Shown here: positions 17,021 to 26,280 of the stretch, one piece after another
Layout of the letters: each line of letters opens with the position of its first letter
Position numbering within the stretch: position 1 is the stretch's first letter
Source of the DNA: Acidobacteria bacterium Ga0077534
Lineage (GTDB): Bacteria > Acidobacteriota > Blastocatellia > Pyrinomonadales > Pyrinomonadaceae
Assembly: GCA_001464455.1 (NCBI GenBank)
Contig: LNEI01000018.1
Location: forward strand, 124,001 to 188,000
Reading direction: 5' to 3'
DNA: 64,000 nucleotides
Notes under the pieces: generated by a model
Seen by the model: only the letters and a program-made list of their open reading frames with translations
Database searches by the model: none
What the model was told of the DNA's origin: nothing
Position numbers and translations under genes: made by a program

Positions 17021-19426
17021 ATGGGTAGCAGTATATCGCGACGGTTCTGGCGAAGTATGGCTTTAATAGCCTTGGTCTCGCTAGCTTCGATCGCTGTCAT
17101 CGCACAGGATCCTGATCCAAATTCGCCGACGCCGGTGCTTTTGAGCGAGCGTGATTCGACGCGGGCTCTGGCAGCGGCCGCGGGTGATGTTCGCGGCGGG
17201 AAGGATCTTTCGCAAACGGCGTCGCGAGCGTTTTCGCTTGGCGACACGGTCGACATCTTTGTCACCAATCTCGACCTGATGGACGGCGAAGGTGCAAATG
17301 CTTTTCGCGTCTATGCGATAGATAAGGCCGGGCATATGTTCCGCTTTCCGGTCGTTGGGCTGGAAAAGATGGACAACGCCGACGGAGTCTATCGTGCGAC
17401 ACTATTGCTCAAGGACGAGATCGGCTATTGGAGCTCGATCGAAGGCGATGGCGATATAATTATATACCTGACTTGGCGGGGCCTTTCGAGCAACCGGGTA
17501 AAACTCGGCCTCGGCAGGATCGGCGGCGAGATCAAGGAAGATCCTTCGGCCCGACCGACTCCGTACGGAACCAAGATCGAACGCTCAGCAAATCGTGCCG
17601 ACGAGATGAACGCCATCAGCTACCGCTGGACCGGTGACCGCCACAGATTTGCACAACAAGCCACCTTCGGCCCGAACCTGGCTCTCGATAACAAACTTCG
17701 ACGCATCGGCGTGCGGGCTTGGATAAACGAGCAGTTTTCGCTGCCGTATCCGGCTGCGACAAACCCCTATCCAAGTAACATTCTTCAGCCGGTCAACGCC
17801 CCCGCTCTTTGCGACGGCGGTGCCGACGACAGTCCCGCGAACTGCTTTCGCGATACCTACACTCAGTACCAGCCTCAAACGTGGTTCTTTAGGGAAGCAT
17901 TTTATGGTGATGCTCAGCTGAAGCATAGAGTCACATGGGCTCTTGGACAGATCTGGGTCACCTCGGGTAACGACATCCAACAGGGCCGGCACATGGTCGA
18001 ATGGCACAAGGTGCTTTCGAAGCATGCTTTCGGCAACTATCGTGACCTGATGAAGGAAATGACGCTCAATCCGACGATGGGCGAGTATCTGAACATGCGT
18101 GAAAGCACCCGGACAGCACCGAATGAAAATTATCCGCGAGAAATAGCCCAGCTATTTTCGATCGGCCTTTTCATGCTGAATCAGGATGGGACGCTTCAAA
18201 GAGACGGACAGAACAATCCGATCCCAACTTACTCGCAGGATGAGATCAATGCCTTGACCAGGGTAATGACTGGATGGTCATTTTGCTCTGTGCCGGCTAA
18301 CTGCCCGAATATTGTCGCCGGAACGGTCAATTTCATCGACCCGATGTTGCTCAACCCCGGTATTACAAATGCCGTTCAGAACCGACACGACATAGGTGCG
18401 AAGACGCTTTTCACCTATCCGGGATCAGCGGCCACCCAAACTGTCGCGGCCTGCCCTCCAACCGGTACTGGCGGCTGCGGCATCACTTGTCCGACATCCG
18501 GCACCGGAAACTGTACGCTCCAATCGGGTTTTACTAGTGCCCAAGCATTGGCGGCAACCCAGACATATGCGAACAATTCACTCGAACGGGCGCTCGATAA
18601 TTTGTTCTATCACCCGAACGTTGGACCATTCGTCGGTAAGATCCTGATCCAGCACATGGTCACCAGCGACCCTTCGCCGGCTTATGTTTCCCGCGTTGCG
18701 GCTGCGTTTAACAACAACGGCCAGGGCGTTCGCGGCGATATGAAGGCTGTGATCCGGGCGATCCTGCTCGACCCCGAAGCACGTGGCGACGTTAAAACCG
18801 ACCCAATCTACGGCAAACTTCGCGAACCAGTTCAGTTGATGACCAATTTCGCCCGCACGTTTGGCGTTCGCTCGGCAAACGGAACGGGCCTCAGCGACGG
18901 CAGTGTTGCCGGCGATAGAACGTGTGGAAGAGGTCAATTTAACGGCATGGCTCAGATCCCGTTCAGGTCGCCCACGGTTTTCAACTTCTATCCACCCGAT
19001 TACGGGATCCCGGGAACGACGCTGATCGGGCCGGAGTTTGCGATCATGACCACGGGTACGGCGGTCGCAAGAGCAAGCTTTATTAACCAGCTGACTTTCG
19101 CGACGAACGGCGGAACTGCCCCGACGACTACCCCTACGGCGGCCTACGCTGTACCGATCCCGGTAAGCGGCGTCGATTGCCCGAATGGAACATCGTTCAA
19201 TTTCGCCGATCTCGTCGCTCTTTCGCAGGCTGACATGACCGGTGGACAGATGGTTGACGAACTCAATCGCCGAATGCTCGGTGGATCGATGTCGCCGACA
19301 ATGAGATCGACCATCCTCGCGACGCTCCCGTCCTACGCCGGCACGACCGCACTCACTCATGAGAGCCGCGTTCGTCAGGCAATTTATCTGGTGGCTTCGT
19401 CATCGCAATATCAAGTCCAGAGGTGA
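17021..19426 (+). CDS. secreted DUF1800 family protein
   Basis: An 801-residue protein from the ATG at 17021, which has an AGGAGGG site eight bases upstream; an upstream TTG at 16997 is in frame but less likely. A signal peptide covers residues about 1-32 (ending VIAQ). The DUF1800 domain starts near RHRFAQQATFGPN (about residue 210) and includes WFREAFYGDAQLKHRVTWALGQIWV. The function of DUF1800 proteins is not established; they are exported and nearly always encoded next to a DUF1501 protein, as here, where the stop overlaps the next start. A cysteine-rich insertion near CPPTGTGGCGITCPTSGTGNC (split across about residues 488-510) may bind metal or form disulfides. Confidence 0.88.
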   Translation: MGSSISRRFWRSMALIALVSLASIAVIAQDPDPNSPTPVLLSERDSTRALAAAAGDVRGGKDLSQTASRAFSLGDTVDIFVTNLDLMDGEGANAFRVYAIDKAGHMFRFPVVGLEKMDNADGVYRATLLLKDEIGYWSSIEGDGDIIIYLTWRGLSSNRVKLGLGRIGGEIKEDPSARPTPYGTKIERSANRADEMNAISYRWTGDRHRFAQQATFGPNLALDNKLRRIGVRAWINEQFSLPYPAATNPYPSNILQPVNAPALCDGGADDSPANCFRDTYTQYQPQTWFFREAFYGDAQLKHRVTWALGQIWVTSGNDIQQGRHMVEWHKVLSKHAFGNYRDLMKEMTLNPTMGEYLNMRESTRTAPNENYPREIAQLFSIGLFMLNQDGTLQRDGQNNPIPTYSQDEINALTRVMTGWSFCSVPANCPNIVAGTVNFIDPMLLNPGITNAVQNRHDIGAKTLFTYPGSAATQTVAACPPTGTGGCGITCPTSGTGNCTLQSGFTSAQALAATQTYANNSLERALDNLFYHPNVGPFVGKILIQHMVTSDPSPAYVSRVAAAFNNNGQGVRGDMKAVIRAILLDPEARGDVKTDPIYGKLREPVQLMTNFARTFGVRSANGTGLSDGSVAGDRTCGRGQFNGMAQIPFRSPTVFNFYPPDYGIPGTTLIGPEFAIMTTGTAVARASFINQLTFATNGGTAPTTTPTAAYAVPIPVSGVDCPNGTSFNFADLVALSQADMTGGQMVDELNRRMLGGSMSPTMRSTILATLPSYAGTTALTHESRVRQAIYLVASSSQYQVQR

Positions 19427-20952
19427 AGACAATGAATGAATCAAGAAGAGATTTTTTGAAAAACTCGTGCTGCGGAGCTCTCGGCATGGCGGCGATGGCA
19501 ACGCAGATGCGTCACTTCGGGGCTGTTTCGGCTCATACGCAAAAAGCGATCGACGACGGCCCGCTCGGCGGCCAGAACTACAAGGCGTTGGTGATGCTGT
19601 ATTTTGACGGCGGGAATGACTCGAACAACATGTTCATCCCCGTCCATAACGACTCGCAGATCAGCAACTACGCTGCTTATGACGCCGCGAGAGGTGGGGC
19701 GTTTGGACTAGCTTTGTCACAAGCACAGCTGCAGAACACCAACTTTACGGTTCCCCGTCTGGGCAATCTGACCTACGCCATGCATCCGGCTCTCGGGCCT
19801 GCAGCAACAGGTGCGATAAACCCCGGCATCTATGAGCTTTATGCCCAGCAAAAGCTGGCGATCGTCGCAAACGTCGGAACGCTGGTTCGTCCGCTCTCAA
19901 AAGGGACAACCTATAACTCGACGCCAAAACCCTACCAGATCGGTTCGCATTCCGACCAGAAGACGCAGTTCCAGACGAGCATTTCGCACACTCAGTCATT
20001 CACCGGCTGGGGTGGACGCGTGTCCGATAGGATGACTGCCAGTCAGAATCCGAGCGGGTTGGTTCCAATGATCACCTCGATCGCCGGGGCACAGCTATTC
20101 ACCGCCGGCCAGACGACGCTGCCGCTAGCGATCGGCGACTCGAACACGGCACTTAACTCGGTTTTGAACCCCGCCGGATTCGGAACAACTCCGACCGGGG
20201 CAAACTTAGCTCGTCGTAATGCCTTTAACGCATTACGAACTCAGGACCTGTCGAACCATTACATAGAGGCGGCAAGTCACGTGACCGACCTCGCGATGAC
20301 CGCTAACAACGCACTGCAGGTCACTCAGGACGTAACCGTTACTTTCCCGAACACCGGGATCGGCCGCCAGCTCCGTCAGGTTGCTCGCCTGATCAAGGAA
20401 CGAGACGACCTAAACGTCAACAGGCAGATCTTCTACGTTCAGATCGGCGGTTTTGACACGCATACCGGAGAACTGAATCAGCACACAAACCTGTTTAGCC
20501 AACTAAGTCAGGCAATGCGTTCTTTCTACGACGAGATGATCGTTCAGGGTGTTTCGAACGACGTGACGCTCTTTACGATGTCCGAGTTCGGCCGCACCTT
20601 CAACCCCGCCGGAACTGGCGCGAATGTCGGCTCCGACCACGGCTGGGGCAGCCACATGATGGTCATGGGCGGCGCGGTCAACGGCGGCAACATCTACGGC
20701 AGCAAGCGTCCGAACGGAACCGGCGATTACCTCCCGACGCTGCTAATGGGTAACAATCCCGCCGCTCTTGACGATGCCGACACTGGCTCAAACGGACGCG
20801 GACGCTGGATCCCGACAACATCGGTCGAGCAATATTCGGCTCAGCTTGCAAGATGGTTTGGACTGCCGCAGGACCCGGCAACGCTGTCTGCGGTTTTCCC
20901 GAACCTGCAGTTCTTCCCCGGAACTCATGCACAGCTCGATTTTCTTCCCTAG
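19423..20952 (+). CDS. DUF1501 family Tat-exported protein
   Basis: A 509-residue protein (506 if the ATG at 19432 is used instead of the GTG at 19423). The N-terminus has a twin-arginine export signal (ESRRDFLKNSCCGALG), so it is exported folded. The DUF1501 domain belongs to the alkaline-phosphatase/sulfatase-like fold; motifs visible are MLYFDGGNDSNNMF near residue 58, QIGGFDTHTGEL near 345 and SEFGRTFNPAG near 388 followed by SDHGWGSHMM. Metal-binding Asp and His residues seem present. It is paired with the DUF1800 gene by an overlapping GTGA. Substrate unknown. Confidence 0.88.
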   Translation: MKTMNESRRDFLKNSCCGALGMAAMATQMRHFGAVSAHTQKAIDDGPLGGQNYKALVMLYFDGGNDSNNMFIPVHNDSQISNYAAYDAARGGAFGLALSQAQLQNTNFTVPRLGNLTYAMHPALGPAATGAINPGIYELYAQQKLAIVANVGTLVRPLSKGTTYNSTPKPYQIGSHSDQKTQFQTSISHTQSFTGWGGRVSDRMTASQNPSGLVPMITSIAGAQLFTAGQTTLPLAIGDSNTALNSVLNPAGFGTTPTGANLARRNAFNALRTQDLSNHYIEAASHVTDLAMTANNALQVTQDVTVTFPNTGIGRQLRQVARLIKERDDLNVNRQIFYVQIGGFDTHTGELNQHTNLFSQLSQAMRSFYDEMIVQGVSNDVTLFTMSEFGRTFNPAGTGANVGSDHGWGSHMMVMGGAVNGGNIYGSKRPNGTGDYLPTLLMGNNPAALDDADTGSNGRGRWIPTTSVEQYSAQLARWFGLPQDPATLSAVFPNLQFFPGTHAQLDFLP

Positions 20953-20980
20953 GATGCTTTGGGCGGGCATTTAATGGATG

Positions 20981-21006
20981 AGCGGGCTCTCGGGCCCGCT
21001 TTTTTT
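20981..21006 (+). terminator. intrinsic terminator of the DUF1800/DUF1501 operon
   Basis: AGCGGGC and GCCCGCT arms around TCTCGG, followed by seven T residues, 28 bases after the DUF1501 stop. Confidence 0.9.
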
Positions 21007-21070
21007 ATGCCGGTTTTAAGGGCTATTGATTGAACTTTAGAGCCATAGCTCATAAACTTTAACCAACGCC

Positions 21071-21775
21071 GTGAACCTTCCGAATTACATCACACTTGGC
21101 CGAATAGTTTTCGTACCGCTGCTAGTGGTCGTGCTTTTGACGCCGATCGCCGACTACTGGTTTGGGCTGAATGCCTACGCCCTGGCGATCGTGATCTTTC
21201 TGATCGCAGCCATCAGCGATATTTTCGACGGCCATCTCGCCCGCCGACGTAAGCAGGTCTCAACTCTCGGTAAATTTCTCGACCCGATCGCCGACAAGCT
21301 ATTGATCTCGGCCGCTCTCATAGTCCTCGTCGAGAAGAACCTCGCTCCGTCGTGGGCCGTCGTTGTCATCATCGGCCGCGAGTTCATCATCACCGGACTC
21401 CGCAGTGTCGCGGCGAGCGAAGGCGTCATCATGCAGGCCCAGTCGATGGGTAAGCTTAAAATGTGGGCTCAATGCGTCGCGATCGTCGCCCTGCTAGTAT
21501 GTGCGGCTAACGGTACACCGCCGGTTTCGAACTTCGGCCTGGATTACCCGGCGGCTTTCTGGGAAGTCCCCGAGGTCCGCACCGCTTTCTCAAATCTCGC
21601 GACGCTTACCATCACTTCCAATGACTGGAAGGTCTTCGGCTACCTCGTCGGCCGCGGAGCTCTATGGGTGGCTGTCATCACCGCTATTTGGTCAATGTAC
21701 GGGTACTTTACATACTTCTTGCGCGAGCGTTCGAAAACCGACAGCACCGAAAAGGAAAAGGGCCCCGCCGAATAG
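21071..21775 (+). CDS. pgsA: CDP-diacylglycerol-glycerol-3-phosphate 3-phosphatidyltransferase
   Basis: A 234-residue polytopic membrane enzyme starting at a GTG (MNLPNYITLGRI, the usual family start). The CDP-alcohol phosphotransferase signature D-x2-DG-x2-AR-x8-G-x3-D-x3-D is intact in DIFDGHLAR...GKFLDPIAD (residues about 52-78). The enzyme makes phosphatidylglycerol phosphate from CDP-diacylglycerol and glycerol 3-phosphate, the committed step to phosphatidylglycerol and cardiolipin. An insertion of about 40 residues (roughly 145-185) before the last membrane helix makes it longer than the E. coli enzyme (182 residues). Convergent with the next gene. Confidence 0.93.
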   Translation: MNLPNYITLGRIVFVPLLVVVLLTPIADYWFGLNAYALAIVIFLIAAISDIFDGHLARRRKQVSTLGKFLDPIADKLLISAALIVLVEKNLAPSWAVVVIIGREFIITGLRSVAASEGVIMQAQSMGKLKMWAQCVAIVALLVCAANGTPPVSNFGLDYPAAFWEVPEVRTAFSNLATLTITSNDWKVFGYLVGRGALWVAVITAIWSMYGYFTYFLRERSKTDSTEKEKGPAE

Positions 21776-21798
21776 CGATCGCTTTCGGCAAGGCCCCG
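21760..21798. terminator. bidirectional terminator between pgsA and the convergent gene
   Basis: GGGCC and GCCGAA pair with TTTCGGC and GGCCCC around the pgsA stop codon; T-rich tracts follow on the plus strand (GTTTCATTTTCC) and A-rich sequence precedes it (GGAAAA), giving TTTTCC on the minus strand. Confidence 0.65.
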
Positions 21799-21821
21799 TT
21801 TCATTTTCCTTAGGTCTTAAA

Positions 21822-22823
21822 CTACTGTATTTCGACCCAGTCGCCCGTATGTACTTCCTGAGCGGTCCGAGTGATAACGACCGTCGCGGTTCTTTCCTTA
21901 ACGTTCAGAACAACAGCCTCAGCTACGACCTTGCGAAGGGTGTTTGGTCTTTCCTTCCGAACGTCGAGCGTCCTTACCTCACGCCCTTGAGCTTTATCGC
22001 CGGTTTTTCGCGAGGACTGGTTCGAGAATTTCCCGCCCTTGTAAACCTCGCTTGAAAACCCGTAGTCCCGCGAACTGACTGATTCACGATCCGGGTGAAG
22101 GAAAAGATTTCCCTTCTCGATCGGCCGAAAGACCGTGAGACGGTCACCGATCTTAACATTGTCATCCGCACCAAGGTCGACATAAGCGATCTGGTCGCGA
22201 GTCATCATTTCGTGGTTGTCGCGACCAAGAACAACGCGGCCCATCGCCTTTCCACTCGGATCCGAGAAGCGATTCAAAGGCTTACTGAAATCTTCCGCGA
22301 CCGGGCTCCTGCGAAGCGGAACAAGCTCGACGAGATCGCCGAGAAGCATCGTGTCACACGACGTCTTGACCTTGACGACCGAAACCTCTCGTTTCACATC
22401 GACGACCTCGACCGCGCCAAGTTCCTGAACATAGAATCCAAGCTGTTTGGCCGACCACTTGCTCTTTAGTTCACCGCGAGGGCGAACGACCGCAAAAACA
22501 TCGCCCACATTCACGCCTTTATCACTGCCCATGTTTATAAAAAGATGGTCATTCTGGGAATACGTAAAACGGTCCGATTCATCTGCACCACCGATTATTT
22601 TGTTGGCGGTACTGATCGCGTTGTATTGGATAAAGCCAGCACAGTAGAGGTTGTTTCGACCAGCGATGGCTTGTGCCGGTTTCGGCTTGTCGCTAAGCGT
22701 AACCTGCAGAACAGGCTCCTGCTGTGCGACCAGCATCATCGAACAGCTGATGGTAAACAAGCTCAACAATAAAAGGCGGGACAAGAACGATGTTTGAAAA
22801 CTCACGATTTTCTCCTTACTCAT
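21822..22823 (-). CDS. secreted protein with repeated FlgT-C-like modules
   Basis: A 333-residue protein with an N-terminal signal or anchor sequence (about residues 10-34, ending VAQQ). Two repeats share a pattern of a hydrophobic strand, then LG or MG, D-K-GVNVGD or DDNVKIGD, then V-RP: FINMGSDKGVNVGDVFAVVRP near 93 and YVDLGADDNVKIGDRLTVFRP near 212. A third, shorter copy ends the protein (VHTGDWVEI). This module resembles the beta-barrel C-terminal domain of FlgT and related LPS/envelope proteins, but I would not name a function. The gene stands alone; tRNA-Thr follows upstream on the opposite strand. Confidence 0.65.
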   Translation of the reverse strand: MSKEKIVSFQTSFLSRLLLLSLFTISCSMMLVAQQEPVLQVTLSDKPKPAQAIAGRNNLYCAGFIQYNAISTANKIIGGADESDRFTYSQNDHLFINMGSDKGVNVGDVFAVVRPRGELKSKWSAKQLGFYVQELGAVEVVDVKREVSVVKVKTSCDTMLLGDLVELVPLRRSPVAEDFSKPLNRFSDPSGKAMGRVVLGRDNHEMMTRDQIAYVDLGADDNVKIGDRLTVFRPIEKGNLFLHPDRESVSSRDYGFSSEVYKGGKFSNQSSRKTGDKAQGREVRTLDVRKERPNTLRKVVAEAVVLNVKERTATVVITRTAQEVHTGDWVEIQ

Positions 22824-22970
22824 TTCGGATGATTTCCGCCGCGAGAAAAATCCGAAAGGACCCGGATATACGCGGCATGCTGAATGCGATGGCTATTTAG
22901 CCTTCATCATTGTACGAAATCCAATCGTCAATGGTCAACATGTTTTTACAATATTTAACACGCTGTTTAT

Positions 22971-23000
22971 TTGCAGTACCCAAACCCGATTTGCTAATAT
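22971..23000 (+). promoter_or_regulatory. sigma70-type promoter of tRNA-Thr
   Basis: TTGCAG (22971-22976) and TAATAT (22995-23000) are 18 bases apart, and the -10 box has a TGC extension just ahead of it. It lies 37 bases before the mature tRNA 5' end. Confidence 0.6.
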
Positions 23001-23037
23001 TTCCGTTCGAGGCCAAACCCCGCACACGCCCAAATAA

Positions 23038-23113
<76 letters not shown>

Positions 23114-23121
23114 GTATTTAA

Positions 23122-23157
23122 GGGCATCTCAGCAGTTTTGCTGAGATGCCCTTTTTG
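23122..23157 (+). terminator. intrinsic terminator after tRNA-Thr
   Basis: A 13-base perfect stem (GGGCATCTCAGCA with TGCTGAGATGCCC) around a four-base loop, followed by TTTTT. It lies just inside the island end, so the island brings its own terminator for the tRNA transcript. Confidence 0.92.
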
Positions 23158-23161
23158 ACAA

Positions 23162-23182
23162 TGTAGCGAGAAATGTAGCGAC
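23162..23182 (+). repeat. paired TGTAGCGA direct repeats, candidate integrase arm sites (left)
   Basis: TGTAGCGA at 23162-23169 and TGTAGCGAC at 23174-23182 have a 12-base period. The same pair with the same period occurs at 50597-50617 near the right end. Confidence 0.6.
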
Positions 23183-23363
23183 TTTACGCGGCAGCTTTCA
23201 AAAAATCATGTTCAGACAGTAATGGGATAGCCTGCCACGCGCGTGGGTAAGATCTCAGACATCGGCCATGACGATCAAGTCGACGCCGTCGGCCTAGCCG
23301 TTAAGATGTTGGAGACTAGGAAAAATCTGGTCTGGGCGTTTTGGGTTGTAAGTTATCGGGGCC

Positions 23364-23421
23364 TGGTGCCTGCGGTACGATTCGAACCATTGTTTCGAAC
23401 ACTCGCGTGTGAAGCGAGTGG
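23364..23421 (-). other. tRNA-Val(CAC)-like 3' half fragment
   Basis: Read on the minus strand, a perfect five-base anticodon stem CTCGC/GCGAG encloses the loop TTCACAC (anticodon CAC), followed by a T-arm-like GGTTCGAATC and a terminal CCA. No D arm or 5' acceptor strand precedes it, so it cannot be a working tRNA. It may be a leftover attachment site of an earlier integration. Confidence 0.55.
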
Positions 23422-23466
23422 TCATATAACGTGTTTTGATATAAAATTTCGAAAATAAATCCCAAC

Positions 23467-25122
23467 ATGCCAAAACAGACGAAAGTCGAAAAAGACGAAC
23501 CTCTTGAGAAGAAGCTTTGGAAAGCTGCGGATAAGCTGCGTAAGAATATGGACGCAGCGGAGTACAAGCATATTGTGCTTGGGCTTATCTTTCTCAAATA
23601 CATCTCGGATGCGTTCGAGGAGCTTTACGAAAAGCTTTCCTCGCCTGAGATGAAGGCCGAGGGCGCTGATCCTGAGGATAAGACCGAGTATTCGGCGGAA
23701 AAGGTTTTCTATGTTCCGCCATCGGCGAGGTGGAAATGGATTCAGGGTCGCGCGACTTTGCCGACGATTGGCAAAGATGTAGACGATGCGATGGAGGCGA
23801 TCGAGAAAGACAATCCATCTTCGCTTCGCGGTGTTTTACCGAAAGTCTTTGCTCAGGAAAAGCTCGACAAAGCTAGTCTCGGCGGATTGATCAATCTGAT
23901 TAGTTCTGCCGTTCTTGGAACCAAGGAAGCTCAGAGTAAAGACCTTCTCGGAAAAGTGTTCGAATACTTCCTTGGCGAGTTTGCCTTGGCCGAAGGAAAG
24001 AAAGGCGGGCAGTTCTATACGCCGGGGAGCGTTGTTCGGCTGCTGGTCGAAATGCTAGAGCCTTACGAAGGCCGTGTTTTTGATCCTTGCTGTGGTTCGG
24101 GCGGGATGTTTGTTCAGTCCGAAAAGTTCATCGAATCTCATCAGGACAGATACAAGAACGGCAACGGCTTGAAAGTAAATCCAAAAGACCGCATCTCGCT
24201 TTACGGGCAGGAGAGCAATCAGACGACGTGGCGGTTGGCGAAGATGAATCTTGCGATTCGCGGCATCGACAGCTCAAACGTCAAATGGAATAACGAAGGC
24301 TCGTTTCTCAATGACGCTCACAAAGATCTGAAAGCTGATTTCGTCATTGCCAATCCGCCATTTAACGACAGCGACTGGAGCGGCGAGCTTCTGCGGGATG
24401 ATGCCCGTTGGAAAGTTACAGGCAAAAACCTGCCGCCGCCGGTAAATGGAGCGAATTACGCGTGGATACAACATTTCCTTTTCCATCTCGCCCCAAACGG
24501 TTTGGCAGGATTCGTCCTTGCCAAAGGCTCGCTTACCTCCAAAACAAATAACGAAGGCGAGATCCGCAAAGCCCTTATCGAAAACGACCTGGTCGATTGC
24601 ATCGTCAATCTTCCGACCAAATTGTTTCTAAACACACAGATTCCCGCGTGCCTCTGGTTCCTGCGAAGAAATAAACAACACCGCAAAGGCCAGATCCTGT
24701 TCATCGACGCCCGCAACCACGGCTTTCTAATAAACCGAAAGAACCGCGACCTTGCCGAAGAAGATATCAAGCAGATCGCCGGAACATATCACAACTGGCG
24801 AATTCCTTCAGGCTCTCCTCCTTACGAAGGAGGAGTGGCAGCCGCTTCGGCTGACGAGGTGGTTCTCTCTTCCGGCGAATACCAAGACATCCCAGCCTTC
24901 TGCAAAAGCGTAACCACAGAAGAAGTTGCAAGATTGGGTTTCGTCCTAACTCCCGGCAGATACGTCGGCCTCGCGGATGATGAAGACGATTTCAATTTCC
25001 CCGAACGCTTTGCTTCTCTAAAAGCCGAACTCGAAAGTCAGATGGCCGAAGAAGAAGAGTTGAACAATCGGATCAAAGCGAATCTTTCCAATATCAAATT
25101 GGAGGTCTTGGCGAATGGCTGA
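23467..25122 (+). CDS. hsdM: type I restriction-modification DNA methyltransferase subunit
   Basis: A 551-residue N6-adenine methyltransferase. The N-terminal HsdM helical domain begins [23 protein letters not shown]-binding motif I is [10 protein letters not shown] near residues 205-214 and catalytic motif IV is NPPF near 296-299. It opens the operon hsdM-hsdS-nuclease-ATPase-hsdR and overlaps hsdS by eight bases. Residues about 448-468 ([18 protein letters not shown]) interrupt the usual C-terminal segment between a YHNWR-like stretch and [12 protein letters not shown]. They are encoded by a two-hairpin palindromic repeat (24813-24868) that keeps the frame. The enzyme methylates the site read by HsdS. 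Confidence 0.95.
   Translation: MPKQTKVEKDEPLEKKLWKAADKLRKNMDAAEYKHIVLGLIFLKYISDAFEELYEKLSSPEMKAEGADPEDKTEYSAEKVFYVPPSARWKWIQGRATLPTIGKDVDDAMEAIEKDNPSSLRGVLPKVFAQEKLDKASLGGLINLISSAVLGTKEAQSKDLLGKVFEYFLGEFALAEGKKGGQFYTPGSVVRLLVEMLEPYEGRVFDPCCGSGGMFVQSEKFIESHQDRYKNGNGLKVNPKDRISLYGQESNQTTWRLAKMNLAIRGIDSSNVKWNNEGSFLNDAHKDLKADFVIANPPFNDSDWSGELLRDDARWKVTGKNLPPPVNGANYAWIQHFLFHLAPNGLAGFVLAKGSLTSKTNNEGEIRKALIENDLVDCIVNLPTKLFLNTQIPACLWFLRRNKQHRKGQILFIDARNHGFLINRKNRDLAEEDIKQIAGTYHNWRIPSGSPPYEGGVAAASADEVVLSSGEYQDIPAFCKSVTTEEVARLGFVLTPGRYVGLADDEDDFNFPERFASLKAELESQMAEEEELNNRIKANLSNIKLEVLANG
24813..24868 (+). repeat. in-frame palindromic element inside hsdM
   Basis: Two consecutive hairpins: CTCCTCCTTACGAAGGAGGAG and CAGCCGCTTCGGCTG, followed by ACGAGGTGGTT. 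It encodes [18 protein letters not shown] and is absent from the usual HsdM pattern at this place. It differs from the repeat family at 6999 and 16199. Confidence 0.7.
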
Positions 25123-26278
25123 ATGGATTGAAAATCGCCTTGGCGACATCGCAGAGGTTCTAGACAGCCTACATAAAACTCCGCGATACTCCGCGACTGG
25201 ATATCCAATGGTTCGAGTGACTGACATACGCCCGACTTATTTGAAGTTGGAAGAATGTTTGCGGGTTGACGAAAGCACTTATCGAGATTTCTCTCAGAAG
25301 AGAACACCGCAGGTTGGAGACATCGTATTTTCCCGTGTTGGTTCATACGGCGTTTCAGCGATAGTTAAATCGACGAATCCTTTTTGTCTGGGCCAGAACA
25401 CAACCTTCATCATTGCTAAGCAAGATCCGTTTTTTCTGTTTTATTTTTTGAACAGCCCCAACGCATTTAGCCAAATAGATGGATTAGTCGCTGGATCGAC
25501 GCAACCCACAATTAGTCTCAAGAGCATTAAGGAAATTCTTGTTCCGACGCCACCACTTCCCGAACAAAAAGCCATCGCGGAAGTTCTTAGCAGTTTGGAC
25601 GATAAGATCGATCTGCTCCACCGCCAAAACAAAACCCTCGAATCCCTAGCCCAAACCCTCTTCCGCCAATGGTTCATCGAAGAAGCCGATGATAGCTGGG
25701 AAACAAGAACCGTAGGCGACGTTGCTTTGATAAATCGTCTAAGTATTGACAGAGATTACGAGCCTAGAGAGATCGAGTATTTGGATACGGGATCGATCAC
25801 CGACAACGTCGTTTCCGAGTATCAATATCTCTCACTAGAAGAAGCTCCAAGCCGGGCGAAACGAATCGTAAAAAAAAACGACATCATAATTTCAACAGTT
25901 CGACCAATTCATCGTCATTACGGACTTCTAAAATCGGTAGAACCAAACAGTATTGTATCGACGGGATTCTGTGTAGTTTCTTGCACCAAAATCGATCCGC
26001 ATTTCATGTATGTTTTTCTAACGCAAAAGGAAATGACCGAATATTTTGACGTTATCGCCGAAGGCTCGACATCCGCTTATCCGTCGCTAAAGCCGTCCGA
26101 TATTTCAAGCGTCGAATTCAAAATGCCTCCGCCAGATTTGCTCGCGAAGTTTTCCGGCTACGCGGGTAGTGCGTGGCAAAAACTAGAGGTAAACAAAGAA
26201 CAAATCCGGTCGCTGGAGTCTTTACGCGATCAATTGTTACCAAAACTAATGAGCGGCGAGCTACTGGTTAAGGAGTAG
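25115..26278 (+). CDS. hsdS: type I restriction-modification specificity subunit
   Basis: A 387-residue HsdS with two target-recognition domains. The first conserved spacer helix is [21 protein letters not shown] followed by [16 protein letters not shown] near residues 150-187. The second recognition domain runs from about 193 to 345 and ends in the second spacer helix [22 protein letters not shown]. Each recognition domain reads one half of a bipartite DNA site. The two spacer helices look complete, so the protein should be functional. The actual recognition sequence cannot be read from the protein. Confidence 0.93.
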   Translation: MAEWIENRLGDIAEVLDSLHKTPRYSATGYPMVRVTDIRPTYLKLEECLRVDESTYRDFSQKRTPQVGDIVFSRVGSYGVSAIVKSTNPFCLGQNTTFIIAKQDPFFLFYFLNSPNAFSQIDGLVAGSTQPTISLKSIKEILVPTPPLPEQKAIAEVLSSLDDKIDLLHRQNKTLESLAQTLFRQWFIEEADDSWETRTVGDVALINRLSIDRDYEPREIEYLDTGSITDNVVSEYQYLSLEEAPSRAKRIVKKNDIIISTVRPIHRHYGLLKSVEPNSIVSTGFCVVSCTKIDPHFMYVFLTQKEMTEYFDVIAEGSTSAYPSLKPSDISSVEFKMPPPDLLAKFSGYAGSAWQKLEVNKEQIRSLESLRDQLLPKLMSGELLVKE

Positions 26279-26280
26279 GC

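Larger units (their letters stand above)
23114..23466. other. left end of the island: terminator, arm-like repeats and tRNA fragment
   Basis: No gene is supported. In order it holds the tRNA terminator (23122-23157), a pair of TGTAGCGA direct repeats (23162-23182) that recur near the right end, and a minus-strand sequence like the 3' half of a tRNA-Val (23364-23421). The last 45 bases before hsdM are AT-rich. Confidence 0.6.

Noticed and set aside
18578-19360. 260-residue open frame on the minus strand
   Set aside because: It is an antisense shadow of the DUF1800 gene with an Arg/Ser-rich composition.
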